In this document: positions 24,547 to 37,262 of the stretch, in pieces | Layout: each line of letters opens with the position of its first letter | Numbering within the stretch: the first letter of the stretch is position 1 | From: Gemmatimonadales bacterium | Lineage (GTDB): Bacteria > Gemmatimonadota > Gemmatimonadetes > Gemmatimonadales > GWC2-71-9 | NCBI GenBank assembly: GCA_025935995.1 | Contig: JAICUF010000013.1 | Span: forward strand, 1-38,100 | Direction: 5' to 3' | Length of the DNA stretch: 38,100 nucleotides | The notes under the pieces: generated by a model | Told to the model about the DNA's origin: nothing | Databases searched by the model: none | Seen by the model: only the letters and a program-made list of their open reading frames with translations | Position numbers and translations under genes: made by a program

Positions 24547-26961
24547 ATGCGTTTCCGCGGCCCCGCCATAGCTCTCCAGGTCGGAGGCCCGCTGCTCACC
24601 CTGGCAGCCGTGGTCACCTGCGACATCCTCACGCGGCGCGGCGTCGGGCTACCGGTGCCGATGGTGCTGCTCCTCGCGACCGTCGTGGTATCCGGTGTCG
24701 TGGGCGGCCTCCGGCCGGCGATCACGAGCGTCGTTCTCGTCCTGCTCTACAGCCTGCACTTCTTCTCGATCCCGGGGTCGCCCCTCCGGTACAGTGCCGA
24801 CGGCCTCTGGCATCTCGGCCTGGTCTTTCTCGCCGTTCCGCTCACCGCGCTGCCGGTCGGCGCGCTCCGCCAGCGCGAGCTCGATCGCGCGACCCTGCCC
24901 GCCGCTCCAGCTCCGGCCGCCGCGGACGACCGCACGGAGCTCCCCCAGGGGTCCGTCGGCACCGTCGCGTCAGCGGCCGCGCGCCATGCCGCCAACACCC
25001 TCGCCGACTGGGCGACCGTCCGCGTGCTCGACGGGCTGGGCGGGCTCCGCTGCGTGGCCGCCGCGCACCGCCTGGCGGTGCGTGATCCCGTCGCCCGGCA
25101 GCTGGTCGGGCGCGGGGCGCGCGAGGCCTCGGGCCGGGCCACGGCGGCCGGGGTGTGGGGCGGCCCGTCGCCGTGTCTCATGGACGTGAGCGGGACGACG
25201 CTCCGTGAGCTGGCGGACGGTGAGGAGCGGGCGGCCTACGACGCGCTCGCGCCCGCCAGGATCCTCACGGTGCCGTTGCGCGCGCGCGGGCGCGCGCTCG
25301 GGCTGCTCGAGCTGGGCGCGGCCGACGCTGCTCTGCTGACCGAAGCGTCGCTGCCCGCCGCCCAGCGCTTCGCCGACCGCCTGGCCGACGCACTCGACGC
25401 CGCCACCGCCGCCGCCCAGGCGGAGGAAGCCGAGCGGCGCTATCGTACGCTGTTCGAGAGTCATCCCAATCCGATGTGGATCTTCGACACCGAGACGCTG
25501 GGCTTCCTCGACGTGAACGACGCGGCCGTGCGCCACTACGGCTACAGCCGCGCCGAATTTCTCGGCATGACCATCATGGAAGTCCTGCCGGACGACGATG
25601 CCCCCGCGCCGGTCCGCTCGGCCGAGCGCCGCTCGTCGCAGCGCGAGGGGGTGGCGCTCGCGCGGCATCAGAAGAAGGACGGCTCCCTGCTCGACGTCGA
25701 GATCGTCTCCCACTCCCTGACCTTCGCGGGCCGGCCGGCGCGCATCGTCCTCGTGACCGACGTCTCGGACCGCGCTCGCGTGCGCGGGGCGCTCCATGAG
25801 CGCGATGAGCAGCTCCGCCGCGCGCAGCGGCTCGATGCCGCCGCGCGGCTCGCGAGCGGCGTCGCGCACGACTTCAACAACGTGCTCACGGCGATCCACG
25901 GCTACAGCGACCTCCTGCTCCGCGAGTTCGACGGCAGCGACCCGCGCACCGCCGATCTGCAGGAGATCCGCCGCGCCGCCGACCGCGGCGCCGTGCTGAC
26001 GCGCCAGCTCCTCGCCTTCGGGCACCGCCCGTCGTCGCGTCCGGAGTCGCTCGATCTGAACGGGGTGATCCGCGGGCTCGAGTCGCTCCTTCAGCGCCTC
26101 GTCGGCGCCGACGTGCAGCTGGAGACCGTGCTCGCGCCGGAGATCGGCCACATCCGCGCCGATCCGGGGCACATCGAGCAGGTCATCATCAACCTCGTGC
26201 TGAACGCGCGCGACGCGCTGGGCGCCGGCGGGACGCTCACGATCGAGACCAGCGAGCGCCACCTGGCCTCGCCGCCGCGCGCGCCCGGCAGCCGACCGGG
26301 GCCGTACGTGGTGCTCGCGGTGACCGACAGCGGCAGCGGGATGGACGAGGAGACGAAGGCGCGGCTCTTCGAGCCCTTCTTCACCACGAAGCAGGCGGCC
26401 CAGGGCGCGGGACTCGGACTCGCGATCGTGCACGGCATCGTCAAGAGCAGCGGCGGGACGATCCGGGTCTCGAGCGAGCCCGGGGCGGGCACGTCGGTGC
26501 GGCTCTTCTTCCCGCGCGTGGAGGAGGCCGAGCCCGCGGCCGTGACGCCGGAGGAGACGAGCCGCGGCGCCGAGACGATTCTGCTGGTGGAGGACGAGGA
26601 GCCCGTGCGGGCGGTGATCCGGAAGATGCTCACCGCCAACGGCTACGCGGTGCTCGAGGCCCGTCACGGCCGCGACGCCCTCCTCGTGGCGGAGCGCCAC
26701 CGCGGGGCGATCCATCTCGTGATCACCGATGTGGTGATGCCGGAGATGGGCGGCCGGGAGCTGGCCGAGCGGCTCCGGGCGCGGTACCCGTCGCTCCGGG
26801 TGCTCTACATCTCGGGGTACACCAGTGACGAGGTCGTCGGCAAGGGCGTGAACGGCTGCGCCTTCGTGGCCAAGCCGTTCACGTCCGACCTCCTGCTGAG
26901 GAGCGTACGCGAGACGCTGGAGGAGCCCGCCGCACCAGTCGCGGCAGGCGAGACCGCCTGA
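24547..26961 (+). CDS. Hybrid histidine kinase: DUF4118-like TM, GAF, PAS, HisKA, HATPase, REC
   Basis: This encodes 804 residues from an ATG with GGAGG seven bases upstream. Three or so membrane spans (about 8-108) resemble the KdpD-type DUF4118 module, then a GAF-like region (about 135-285) and a PAS domain (about 295-410) precede the kinase. The phosphoacceptor is H441 (V-A-H-D-F-N-N). The ATPase has N-boxes (N-L-V-L-N-A-R-D at about 549-556), D-S-G-S-G-M and G-A-G-L-G-L-A. A C-terminal receiver domain has D728 (V-I-T-D-V-V-M-P). The output partner is not adjacent. It may be the last gene of the block and its stop lies two bases from the convergent anti-sigma gene's end. Confidence 0.9.
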   Translation: MRFRGPAIALQVGGPLLTLAAVVTCDILTRRGVGLPVPMVLLLATVVVSGVVGGLRPAITSVVLVLLYSLHFFSIPGSPLRYSADGLWHLGLVFLAVPLTALPVGALRQRELDRATLPAAPAPAAADDRTELPQGSVGTVASAAARHAANTLADWATVRVLDGLGGLRCVAAAHRLAVRDPVARQLVGRGAREASGRATAAGVWGGPSPCLMDVSGTTLRELADGEERAAYDALAPARILTVPLRARGRALGLLELGAADAALLTEASLPAAQRFADRLADALDAATAAAQAEEAERRYRTLFESHPNPMWIFDTETLGFLDVNDAAVRHYGYSRAEFLGMTIMEVLPDDDAPAPVRSAERRSSQREGVALARHQKKDGSLLDVEIVSHSLTFAGRPARIVLVTDVSDRARVRGALHERDEQLRRAQRLDAAARLASGVAHDFNNVLTAIHGYSDLLLREFDGSDPRTADLQEIRRAADRGAVLTRQLLAFGHRPSSRPESLDLNGVIRGLESLLQRLVGADVQLETVLAPEIGHIRADPGHIEQVIINLVLNARDALGAGGTLTIETSERHLASPPRAPGSRPGPYVVLAVTDSGSGMDEETKARLFEPFFTTKQAAQGAGLGLAIVHGIVKSSGGTIRVSSEPGAGTSVRLFFPRVEEAEPAAVTPEETSRGAETILLVEDEEPVRAVIRKMLTANGYAVLEARHGRDALLVAERHRGAIHLVITDVVMPEMGGRELAERLRARYPSLRVLYISGYTSDEVVGKGVNGCAFVAKPFTSDLLLRSVRETLEEPAAPVAAGETA

Positions 26962-26963
26962 TC

Positions 26964-28151
26964 CTACCGAAGCCGCTGCGCCAGCGCCTGCGCTGAATCC
27001 GGCGGGACACTGCCGTTGAGGAAGAGCTGGACGTCGCCCTTCACGATCCCGCCCGCCCGCCGCGGCCCGCCGGGGCCCACCCGCTGCTGATCGAGATAGA
27101 ACGGCTGCCCGTTCGCATCCTGGTAGACGGCGCGAACCACATTGCGCGAGGGGTCCGCTCCGGGAACGAGCCGGCCCGGGATGAGGCCCACGAGCCGCGG
27201 CCGGAGCCCGTCGATCGCGTGGAGCGGCGCCCCCAGCTCACGCTTCGCGTCGTCGAGCCCGATGCGCGAGGTGATCTGCGCCTGGACGTCGAGCGTCGGC
27301 GGCGAGGCGGGCGCCGGCGCCCGGAACGAGGTCACGCTCTCGCGCGCGTTGTCCGCGGACCCGACGTCGGGCGCGGCGGCCGTGCGATCCGGGCGCGGCG
27401 CGGCCCTCTGGAGCGTCGGCTCCGCCGCCGCCGCGTTCGACGCCAGCGATTTGCCGAGGGGCGCGGGCTCGATCTGCCGCTCACGTCGCGTGGCCGCGGC
27501 CAGCTGCGTGGCGGTGTCCCTCGGCTGGGTCCGCGTGGTGCTGTCGCGGCCGGCGGTCCGCGAGCTGTCCCGCGCGGTGTCACGCGATGCCCTGGCCGAG
27601 CTGTCGGCGCGTGCCGCGTCGAGCGCCGCAGCGCTGAGCGGCGGCCGGCTGGCCAGCGCGGCCTGCGCGTGCGCCTCGGCGATCGAATCGGCCGACGGCG
27701 GCGCCGCGCTCGTTTCAGGGAGCGCGGTGAGCGGCGGGAGCGCTGCCTGCGGGGGAATGTCGTCGCCCCGGCCACGCAGGAGGAAATATCCGCCTCCCCC
27801 GAGCACGAGCAGCAGGACCGCCGCCCAGAGCCCGCCACGCGGCTGAGTACGCCGCCAGTGTGGAGTCTGCGGTGCGCTCGGCATCAGCACGACGGGCGCG
27901 CCGGCGCCCACGTTCGCGGCGGGAGGCGCCGGAATCGGCTCCATGCCGTCGAAGCCCTCGTTCAGCTCCGCCCGCGTGTCATCCAGCGATGCGATCACGC
28001 GATCGGTCTCGGCCGCGAGCTCCCGCGCTTCCTGATAGAGGCGCTGGCACTCATCGCATTCGGCGATGTGCCGCCTGACGGTCTCGGCTTCCTCCGCACC
28101 GAGCTCGCCGTCGATCAGCTCGTGGATCACCCCTTCGTCAAGATGCAGCAT
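26964..28151 (-). CDS. Zinc-finger anti-sigma factor with long periplasmic domain
   Basis: This encodes 395 residues from an ATG with AGGAG five bases upstream, and it overlaps the sigma gene by 14 bases. The N-terminal zinc-binding anti-sigma motif is H28, C32, C35 (H-I-A-E-C-D-E-C), a ZAS-type sigma-sequestering domain. A single membrane span lies at about 107-125. The periplasmic part starts with a low-complexity stretch of Ala/Arg/Asp/Ser/Thr (about residues 160-240), then a conserved-looking domain with Y-Q-D-A-N-G-Q-P-F-Y. Cytoplasmic sigma binding with an extracytoplasmic sensor is the standard model. What it senses is unknown. Confidence 0.85.
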   Translation of the reverse strand: MLHLDEGVIHELIDGELGAEEAETVRRHIAECDECQRLYQEARELAAETDRVIASLDDTRAELNEGFDGMEPIPAPPAANVGAGAPVVLMPSAPQTPHWRRTQPRGGLWAAVLLLVLGGGGYFLLRGRGDDIPPQAALPPLTALPETSAAPPSADSIAEAHAQAALASRPPLSAAALDAARADSSARASRDTARDSSRTAGRDSTTRTQPRDTATQLAAATRRERQIEPAPLGKSLASNAAAAEPTLQRAAPRPDRTAAAPDVGSADNARESVTSFRAPAPASPPTLDVQAQITSRIGLDDAKRELGAPLHAIDGLRPRLVGLIPGRLVPGADPSRNVVRAVYQDANGQPFYLDQQRVGPGGPRRAGGIVKGDVQLFLNGSVPPDSAQALAQRLR

Positions 28152-28631
28152 CGGCACTCCTTCCCTGCAGGCGGTACGCCTCCACCAGACGGCGGCGCGC
28201 CCGCGCCAGCGTCGTTCCGATCGCCCCGCGCGACATCCCGAGCGTGGCCGCGATCTCCTCGTAATTGAATCCCTCGGCCTTGAGCAGCAGCGCCTCGCGG
28301 TCGCGCTCGTTCAGCGTGGCGAGCGCGCGCTGCACGGCAAGCCGGCCCTCATCGCGCTCGAACGCCTCGTCCGGCGCCGGCATCGCATCCGGCCCCTCCG
28401 CCCTCAGGAGCTGAAGGCGGCGGCCCTGGCGCACCGAGCGGCGGCCATCCTCGCGCACCAGGTTGAGCGCCACCGCGAAGAGCCACGGACGCGGATTGGT
28501 CGGCGGCGCGGCGACCGCGCGCGCGAACGTCTCCTGCGCGATGTCTTCCGCGCGGTCGCGGTCGCCGGTGCGGCGATACACCATCCGCACCAGCGACGCG
28601 TGATACAGCGTGAACAGCTCCGCGATATCGG

Positions 28632-28635
<4 letters not shown>
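28138..28635 (-). CDS. ECF RNA polymerase sigma factor
   Basis: This 165-residue sigma factor has region 2 motifs (Y-R-R-T-G-D-R-D-R-A-E-D-I-A-Q-E-T-F at about residues 20-37) and region 4 (about 105-155), with L-K-A-E-G-F-N-Y-E-E-I-A and a helix-turn-helix M-S-R-G-A-I-G-T-T-L. It starts within the stop of the VIT/vWA gene (ATGA) and overlaps the anti-sigma gene. Cognate control by the neighbouring anti-sigma is expected from the family and overlap. The controlled promoters are not identified. Confidence 0.92.
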
Positions 28636-32061
<3,426 letters not shown>

Positions 32062-32070
32062 GGAGGCGGC

Positions 32071-33264
32071 ATGCCGATCTATAACACTATGGGCTCGATT
32101 CCCCGGAAGCGGCACATCGCCTTCCGGAAGCCCGACGGCGGGATCTACGCCGAGGAGCTGATGGGGCACGAGGGATTCACGGGCACCTCGTCGCTGCTCT
32201 ATCACGTGCACCCGCCCACGACGGTGAAGTCGGTGCGCCGGGTGAAGGAGCTCAAGTACGAGGCCGATCCCGATCAGACGCTCAGGCACCGCCACTTCCG
32301 CACCTCGCAGGTGAAGAAGGGCGGGAGCCCCACCCTCGACCGGACGCCGCTCCTGTTCAATCAGGACATCGCGATGCTCTACGTCGAGCCCGACGAGAAC
32401 GACGCGCACTTCTACCGCAACGCCCAGGCCGACGAGCTGATCTACGTCGCCAAGGGCCGCGGTGTGCTCGAGACCGTCTTCGGCGACCTGCCCTACGGCG
32501 AGGGCGATTACCTCGTCATCCACCGCGGCATCCTGCACCGCTACAAGATGGACCTCGGCGCCGAGTCCACGAAGATGCTCGTGATGGAAAGCCGCGGCCA
32601 CGTGCGCTGGCCCAAGCGGTACCGGAACGAGTTCGGCCAGCTCATCGAGGGCGCGCCCTACAGCGAGCGCGACATCCGCCGGCCCACCCAGCTCCGCACG
32701 CACGATGAGATGGGCGATTTCCCGATCCTCGTGAAGCAGTACGACGGGCTCAACGAGATCACCCTCGACCACCATCCGCTCGACGTCGTCGGCTGGGACG
32801 GCTACTTCTACCCGTGGGCCTTCAACATCATGGACTTCGAGCCGATCGTCGGCCGCGTCCATCAGCCGCCGCCGGTGCACCAGACCTTCCAGGGCGACGG
32901 CTTCGTCGTCTGCAGCTTCTGCCCGCGGCCGTATGATTTTCACCCCGAGGCGATCCCCGCGCCCTACAACCACAGCAACGTGGATTCGGACGAGGTGCTC
33001 TACTACGCGTCCAGCGAGTTCATGAGCCGGAAGGGGATCGAGTTCGGCAGCATCACCCATCATCCCGACGGCATTCCGCACGGCCCGCATCCGGGGCGCG
33101 CGGAGGCCAGTATCGGCGCCAAGTACACCGACGAGCTCGCCGTGATGATGGACAGCTTCCGGCCGCTCAAGGTCGCGAAGCCGGCCCTCGCCATCGAGGA
33201 CAAGAAGTACCACCTGTCGTGGCTCGACGCGCAGCACGCGCAGTTCAACCCGCCCACCAGCTGA
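32071..33264 (+). CDS. hmgA: Homogentisate 1,2-dioxygenase
   Basis: This 397-residue cupin dioxygenase opens homogentisate to maleylacetoacetate. The sequence shows the family pattern, with Y-N-H-S-N-V-D-S-D-E-V and H-H-P-D-G-I-P-H-G-P-H-P-G near the C-terminal half, where the iron ligands sit. It is shorter than the human-type enzyme (about 445) and belongs to the shorter bacterial form. An AAGGAGG Shine-Dalgarno precedes the ATG. It follows hpd and precedes the acetoacetyl-CoA synthetase start by one base. Confidence 0.9.
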   Translation: MPIYNTMGSIPRKRHIAFRKPDGGIYAEELMGHEGFTGTSSLLYHVHPPTTVKSVRRVKELKYEADPDQTLRHRHFRTSQVKKGGSPTLDRTPLLFNQDIAMLYVEPDENDAHFYRNAQADELIYVAKGRGVLETVFGDLPYGEGDYLVIHRGILHRYKMDLGAESTKMLVMESRGHVRWPKRYRNEFGQLIEGAPYSERDIRRPTQLRTHDEMGDFPILVKQYDGLNEITLDHHPLDVVGWDGYFYPWAFNIMDFEPIVGRVHQPPPVHQTFQGDGFVVCSFCPRPYDFHPEAIPAPYNHSNVDSDEVLYYASSEFMSRKGIEFGSITHHPDGIPHGPHPGRAEASIGAKYTDELAVMMDSFRPLKVAKPALAIEDKKYHLSWLDAQHAQFNPPTS

Positions 33265-33265
33265 G

Positions 33266-35248
33266 GTGACCGGGGAAGGGACGTCCGACGTCCCGCTCTG
33301 GGTCCCCTCGCCGGAGCGCGTGGCGCGGGCCAACCTGACGCGCTTCCTCGATACCGTCCGCGCCGACGGCATCGCCGCACCGGACTATGACGCGCTCTGG
33401 CGCTGGTCGGTGGAGGATCCCGCGGCCTTCTGGCCTGCCGTCTGGCGCTTCACCGGCATGATCGGCGATCCCGGCGAGGAGGCCGTCGCCGGGCTCGATC
33501 GCATGGCGCCGCCGGATCCGGTGGTCGGCCCCCGCTGGTTTCCCACCGGCCGCCTCAACTTCGCCGAAAATCTCCTCCGCCACCGCGGCGACGCCACGGC
33601 GATCTCGTTCAGCAACGAATCCGGTCATCAGCGCACCCTGAGCCGGGACCGTCTCCGAGCCGACGTGGCTGCGTTTGCGGCGGCGCTCCGCGAGGCGGGC
33701 ATCGGCGCGGGGGATCGCGTCGCCGGGTTTCTTCCCAACCTTCCCGAAACGGTCATCGCCATGCTCGCCGCGGCGAGCCTCGGCGCGGTCTGGTCGTCGT
33801 GCTCGCCCGACTTCGGCACACCGGGCGTGCTCGACCGCTTCGGCCAGATCCGGCCACGGATCCTCGTCGCGGCCGACGGCTACCACTATGCCGGCAAGCG
33901 GATCGACTGCCTGCAGCGCATCCGCGAGATTCGCGCGGCGATGCCGGGCATCGAGCAGGTCGTCGTGACGCCGTATCTCGGCCCAGAGCCGGACCTGGCC
34001 GGGAGTCCGGGCGCCCTGACCTGGACCGAGTTCACCGCGCCTCATCAGGGAGCCGCGCCGGCCTTTGCGCAGCTGCCGTTCGACCACCCGCTCTACATCA
34101 TGTACAGCTCCGGCACCACCGGGCTCCCCAAGTGCATGGTGCACGGCGCGGGCGGGACGCTGCTCCAGCATCTCAAGGAGCTCATCCTTCACACCGACCT
34201 GACGCCAGCCGACCGCATCTTCTACTTCACCACCTGCGGGTGGATGATGTGGAACTGGCTGGTCTCGAGTCTGGCGGTCGGCGCGGGCGTGGTGCTCTAC
34301 GACGGCGCGCCGCTCTACCCGCGTCCGGACAGCCTCTGGGAAATGGCGGAACGCGAGCGCGTCACCGTGTTCGGAACCAGCGCCCGTTTTCTCGCCGCAT
34401 CGGAGAAGGAGGGGGTCAGGCCGGCGGGTGATCGCAGCCTGGGCGCGCTTCGCGCGATCCTGTCGACGGGAAGCCCGCTCGCCGGCCACAGCTACGACTA
34501 CGTCTACACGCACGTCAAGCCCGACGTGCACCTCGCGAGCATCAGCGGCGGCACCGACATCATTTCCTGCTTCGCGCTCGGCAATCCCATCGGCCCGGTC
34601 TGGCGCGGCGAGCTGCAGACCCGCGGACTCGGCATGGCGGTACACGTGTTCGATGGCGGCGGGACGGCCGTCGCCGGCGAGCCCGGCGAGCTGGTGTGCG
34701 CGCGGCCTTTTCCGAGCATGCCGGTCGCGTTCTGGGCCGACCCCGACGCGAGCCGCTACCGCGCCGCCTATTTCGAGCGCTTCCCCGACGTCTGGACCCA
34801 CGGCGACTGGGCCGAGCTGACCGAGCACAACGGGCTCGTGATCTACGGCCGGAGCGACGCGACGCTCAACCCCGGCGGCGTCCGCATCGGCACCGCGGAG
34901 ATCTACCGGCAGGTCGAGCAGCTGCCCGAGATCCTCGAGAGCATCGTCGTCGCGCAGGAGTGGGAGGAGGACGTCCGCATCGTGCTGTTCGTCCGCCTGC
35001 GCGCGGGGCTCGCGCTCGACGACGCGCTCACCGACCGGATCCGCCGCCAGATCCGGGAGCATGCGAGCCCGCACCACGTGCCGCGCCGGATCGTCGCGGT
35101 CGCCGACATCCCGCGCACGATCAGCGGCAAGATCACCGAGCTTGCCGTGCGCGAGGTGATTCACGGCCGGCCGGTGCGGAATGCCGACGCGCTCGCCAAC
35201 CCCGGTGCACTCGACCTTTTCCGCGACCTTCCGGAGCTCCGCACATGA
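33266..35248 (+). CDS. Acetoacetyl-CoA synthetase (acetoacetate-CoA ligase)
   Basis: This 660-residue adenylate-forming enzyme activates acetoacetate to acetoacetyl-CoA. The P-loop is Y-S-S-G-T-T-G-L-P-K (about residues 277-286). The segment Y-F-T-T-C-G-W-M-M-W follows, and the A8 hinge D-A-T-L-N-P-G-G-V-R-I-G with the late catalytic lysine motif T-I-S-G-K-I-T are near the end. The start is a GTG one base after the hmgA stop. Acetoacetate is the end product of tyrosine and homogentisate breakdown, so the enzyme completes that flow. Its stop overlaps the next ATG by four bases. Confidence 0.9.
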   Translation: MTGEGTSDVPLWVPSPERVARANLTRFLDTVRADGIAAPDYDALWRWSVEDPAAFWPAVWRFTGMIGDPGEEAVAGLDRMAPPDPVVGPRWFPTGRLNFAENLLRHRGDATAISFSNESGHQRTLSRDRLRADVAAFAAALREAGIGAGDRVAGFLPNLPETVIAMLAAASLGAVWSSCSPDFGTPGVLDRFGQIRPRILVAADGYHYAGKRIDCLQRIREIRAAMPGIEQVVVTPYLGPEPDLAGSPGALTWTEFTAPHQGAAPAFAQLPFDHPLYIMYSSGTTGLPKCMVHGAGGTLLQHLKELILHTDLTPADRIFYFTTCGWMMWNWLVSSLAVGAGVVLYDGAPLYPRPDSLWEMAERERVTVFGTSARFLAASEKEGVRPAGDRSLGALRAILSTGSPLAGHSYDYVYTHVKPDVHLASISGGTDIISCFALGNPIGPVWRGELQTRGLGMAVHVFDGGGTAVAGEPGELVCARPFPSMPVAFWADPDASRYRAAYFERFPDVWTHGDWAELTEHNGLVIYGRSDATLNPGGVRIGTAEIYRQVEQLPEILESIVVAQEWEEDVRIVLFVRLRAGLALDDALTDRIRRQIREHASPHHVPRRIVAVADIPRTISGKITELAVREVIHGRPVRNADALANPGALDLFRDLPELRT

Positions 35249-36381
35249 CCCGCGCCACCGGCCTCCTTGCCTGCCTGCTCGCCGTCACCCCCGCGCTCGC
35301 CGCGCAGGGCGCCCCCCGCATGCGCGCCCGCGATCTCGGCGTCGCGCCGGGCGTGCTCGAGCCCGGGCCGAAGAACGCCATCACCGACGTCGCCGGCGTC
35401 CGCGTCGGCCAGTCGACGATGATCGTCGGCGACTCGGTGCGGACGGGCGTCACCGCCATCCTGCCGCACGGCGGGAACGCCTTCCTCGACCGGGTCCCGG
35501 CGGCCGTCGTCGTCGGCAACGGCTTCGGGAAGCTGCTCGGCTCGACGCAGGTGAACGAGCTCGGCGAGCTCGAGACGCCGATCCTCCTCACCTGCACCCT
35601 CTGCGTGTGGCGCGCGGCGGACGCGCTGGTCGGCTGGATGCTCGAGCAGCCGGGGATGGAGCGGGTCCGCTCGATCAATCCGCTCGTGGCCGAGACGAAT
35701 GACGGGCTCCTGAATGCGATCCGCTCGCGGCCGATCGGCGCGGACCAGGTGCGCGCGGCCCTGGCGGCAGCGGATACCGGCACCGTCGCCGAGGGAAGCG
35801 TCGGCGCCGGGGCGGGGACGGTGGCCTTCGGCTGGAAGGGCGGCATCGGGACGTCGTCGCGGCATCTGGGCGAGCGGTACGGCGGCTGGACCGTCGGCGT
35901 CCTGGTGCAGACCAACTTCGGCGGCGTGCTGCAGGTGATGGGCGCGCCCGTCGGCGAGGCGCTCGGCTGGCCCAGGACCAACGGCATCACGATGCCGAGC
36001 GGCGACGGATCGATCATCATGGTGGTGGCCACCGACGCGCCGGTCTCCGATCGGAACCTGCGCCGGATCGCATCGCGCGCCCTGATGGGACTCGGGCGCA
36101 CCGGCTCGACCGCCTCCAACGGCTCGGGCGACTACGTCATCGCCTTTTCCACGGCGCGGGAGGTGCGCCGGGCGGCCGACGCGCATCGCCTGACAACGAC
36201 CGAGCTCTCGAACGACGACATGTCTCCGCTCTTCGGCGCCGTCGTCGAGGCGACGGAAGAGGCGATCTACAACTCGCTCTTCATGGCCACGACCGTCTCC
36301 TCGCGGGGCGCCACGGTGCAGGCGATTCCGCTCGATCGCGTGCGCGAGATCCTCCGGAAGTATCACGTGGGGGAGCGGTGA
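35245..36381 (+). CDS. Exported P1-family (DmpA-type) aminopeptidase
   Basis: This 378-residue N-terminal nucleophile hydrolase has a signal peptide (about 1-20, ending A-L-A-A-Q). The family nucleophile is S256, preceded by G255 (S-G-D-G-S-I-I), where self-cleavage gives the two active chains. Further family motifs are G-L-G-R-T-G-S and N-G-S-G-D-Y. DmpA releases N-terminal amino acids, D-amino acids or beta-peptides, and the exact specificity here is unknown. The ATGA overlap with the acetoacetyl-CoA synthetase gene suggests co-transcription, perhaps feeding amino acids to the cell. Confidence 0.88.
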   Translation: MTRATGLLACLLAVTPALAAQGAPRMRARDLGVAPGVLEPGPKNAITDVAGVRVGQSTMIVGDSVRTGVTAILPHGGNAFLDRVPAAVVVGNGFGKLLGSTQVNELGELETPILLTCTLCVWRAADALVGWMLEQPGMERVRSINPLVAETNDGLLNAIRSRPIGADQVRAALAAADTGTVAEGSVGAGAGTVAFGWKGGIGTSSRHLGERYGGWTVGVLVQTNFGGVLQVMGAPVGEALGWPRTNGITMPSGDGSIIMVVATDAPVSDRNLRRIASRALMGLGRTGSTASNGSGDYVIAFSTAREVRRAADAHRLTTTELSNDDMSPLFGAVVEATEEAIYNSLFMATTVSSRGATVQAIPLDRVREILRKYHVGER

Positions 36382-37262
36382 GGCGAGGCGCCGCCCTGCC
36401 TCGTCTCAAGCTCGTTGCCGCGGCGCTCCTCTTCTCGACGGGAGGCGCGGCCATCAAGGCCACGACGCTCACCGGCTGGCAGGTGGCCTGCTTCCGCTCG
36501 GGCGTCGCCGCGGTGGCCGTCTTCCTCCTCGCCCGCGAAGCCCGGCGCGGCTGGAGCTGGCGCGCGCTCCTCGTCGGCGTCGCCTACGCCGCGACCCTCA
36601 TTCTCTTCGTCACCGCCAACAAGCTCACCACGTCGGCCAACACGATCTTCCTCCAGGCCACCGCACCGCTCTACATGGTGGTACTGAGTCCGTGGCTGCT
36701 CGGGGAAAAGCTTCGCCGCGAGGATCTGCTCGTCATGGCGGCCGTCGCCGCGGGGCTCGCGCTCGTCCTGGCGGGCCACGACGCGCCAGTAGCGACCGCG
36801 CCGGACCCCGCGCGCGGCAACGTCCTCGCGGCGATGAGCGGACTCACCTGGGCGCTCACTGTCTGCGGCCTCCGCTGGGTGGGCGACGAGACGAAGGGCG
36901 GCTCCGCCGTCCCATCCGTGGTCGCGGGCAACGCGATCGCGTTCCTGGCCGCGCTGCCGTTTGCGCTGCCGCTCGGTTCCTCGCGCACCGTGGACTGGGC
37001 CGTGATCGGTTACCTCGGCGTCTTCCAGATCGGCGTCGCCTACCTCCTCGTGACCAGCGGGCTTCGCCAGGTGACCGCGATCGAGGCATCCATCCTGCTG
37101 CTGGTCGAGCCGGCGCTCAATCCGTTCTTCGCCTGGCTGGTGCACGGCGAGAAGCCGAGCGCCTTCGCGATCGCCGGCGGGCTCGTCATCCTCGGCGCGA
37201 CGACCGTCCGGACCTGGATCGACACCCGACGCCCCCTCGAGCCGGCCGGAGCCGTGCCATGA
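36378..37262 (+). CDS. DMT-superfamily (EamA) transporter
   Basis: This 294-residue protein has about ten hydrophobic spans arranged as two EamA halves. The GTG start lies inside the upstream stop (GTGA). Typical EamA features include L-F-S-T-G-G-A-A-I-K near residue 18 and the second half with V-E-P-A-L-N-P-F-F-A. These transporters export or import amino acids and other small metabolites, and the substrate cannot be deduced. Overlap with the peptidase upstream and the aminotransferase-like gene downstream suggests a shared amino-acid or peptide theme. Confidence 0.85.
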   Translation: MRRGAALPRLKLVAAALLFSTGGAAIKATTLTGWQVACFRSGVAAVAVFLLAREARRGWSWRALLVGVAYAATLILFVTANKLTTSANTIFLQATAPLYMVVLSPWLLGEKLRREDLLVMAAVAAGLALVLAGHDAPVATAPDPARGNVLAAMSGLTWALTVCGLRWVGDETKGGSAVPSVVAGNAIAFLAALPFALPLGSSRTVDWAVIGYLGVFQIGVAYLLVTSGLRQVTAIEASILLLVEPALNPFFAWLVHGEKPSAFAIAGGLVILGATTVRTWIDTRRPLEPAGAVP

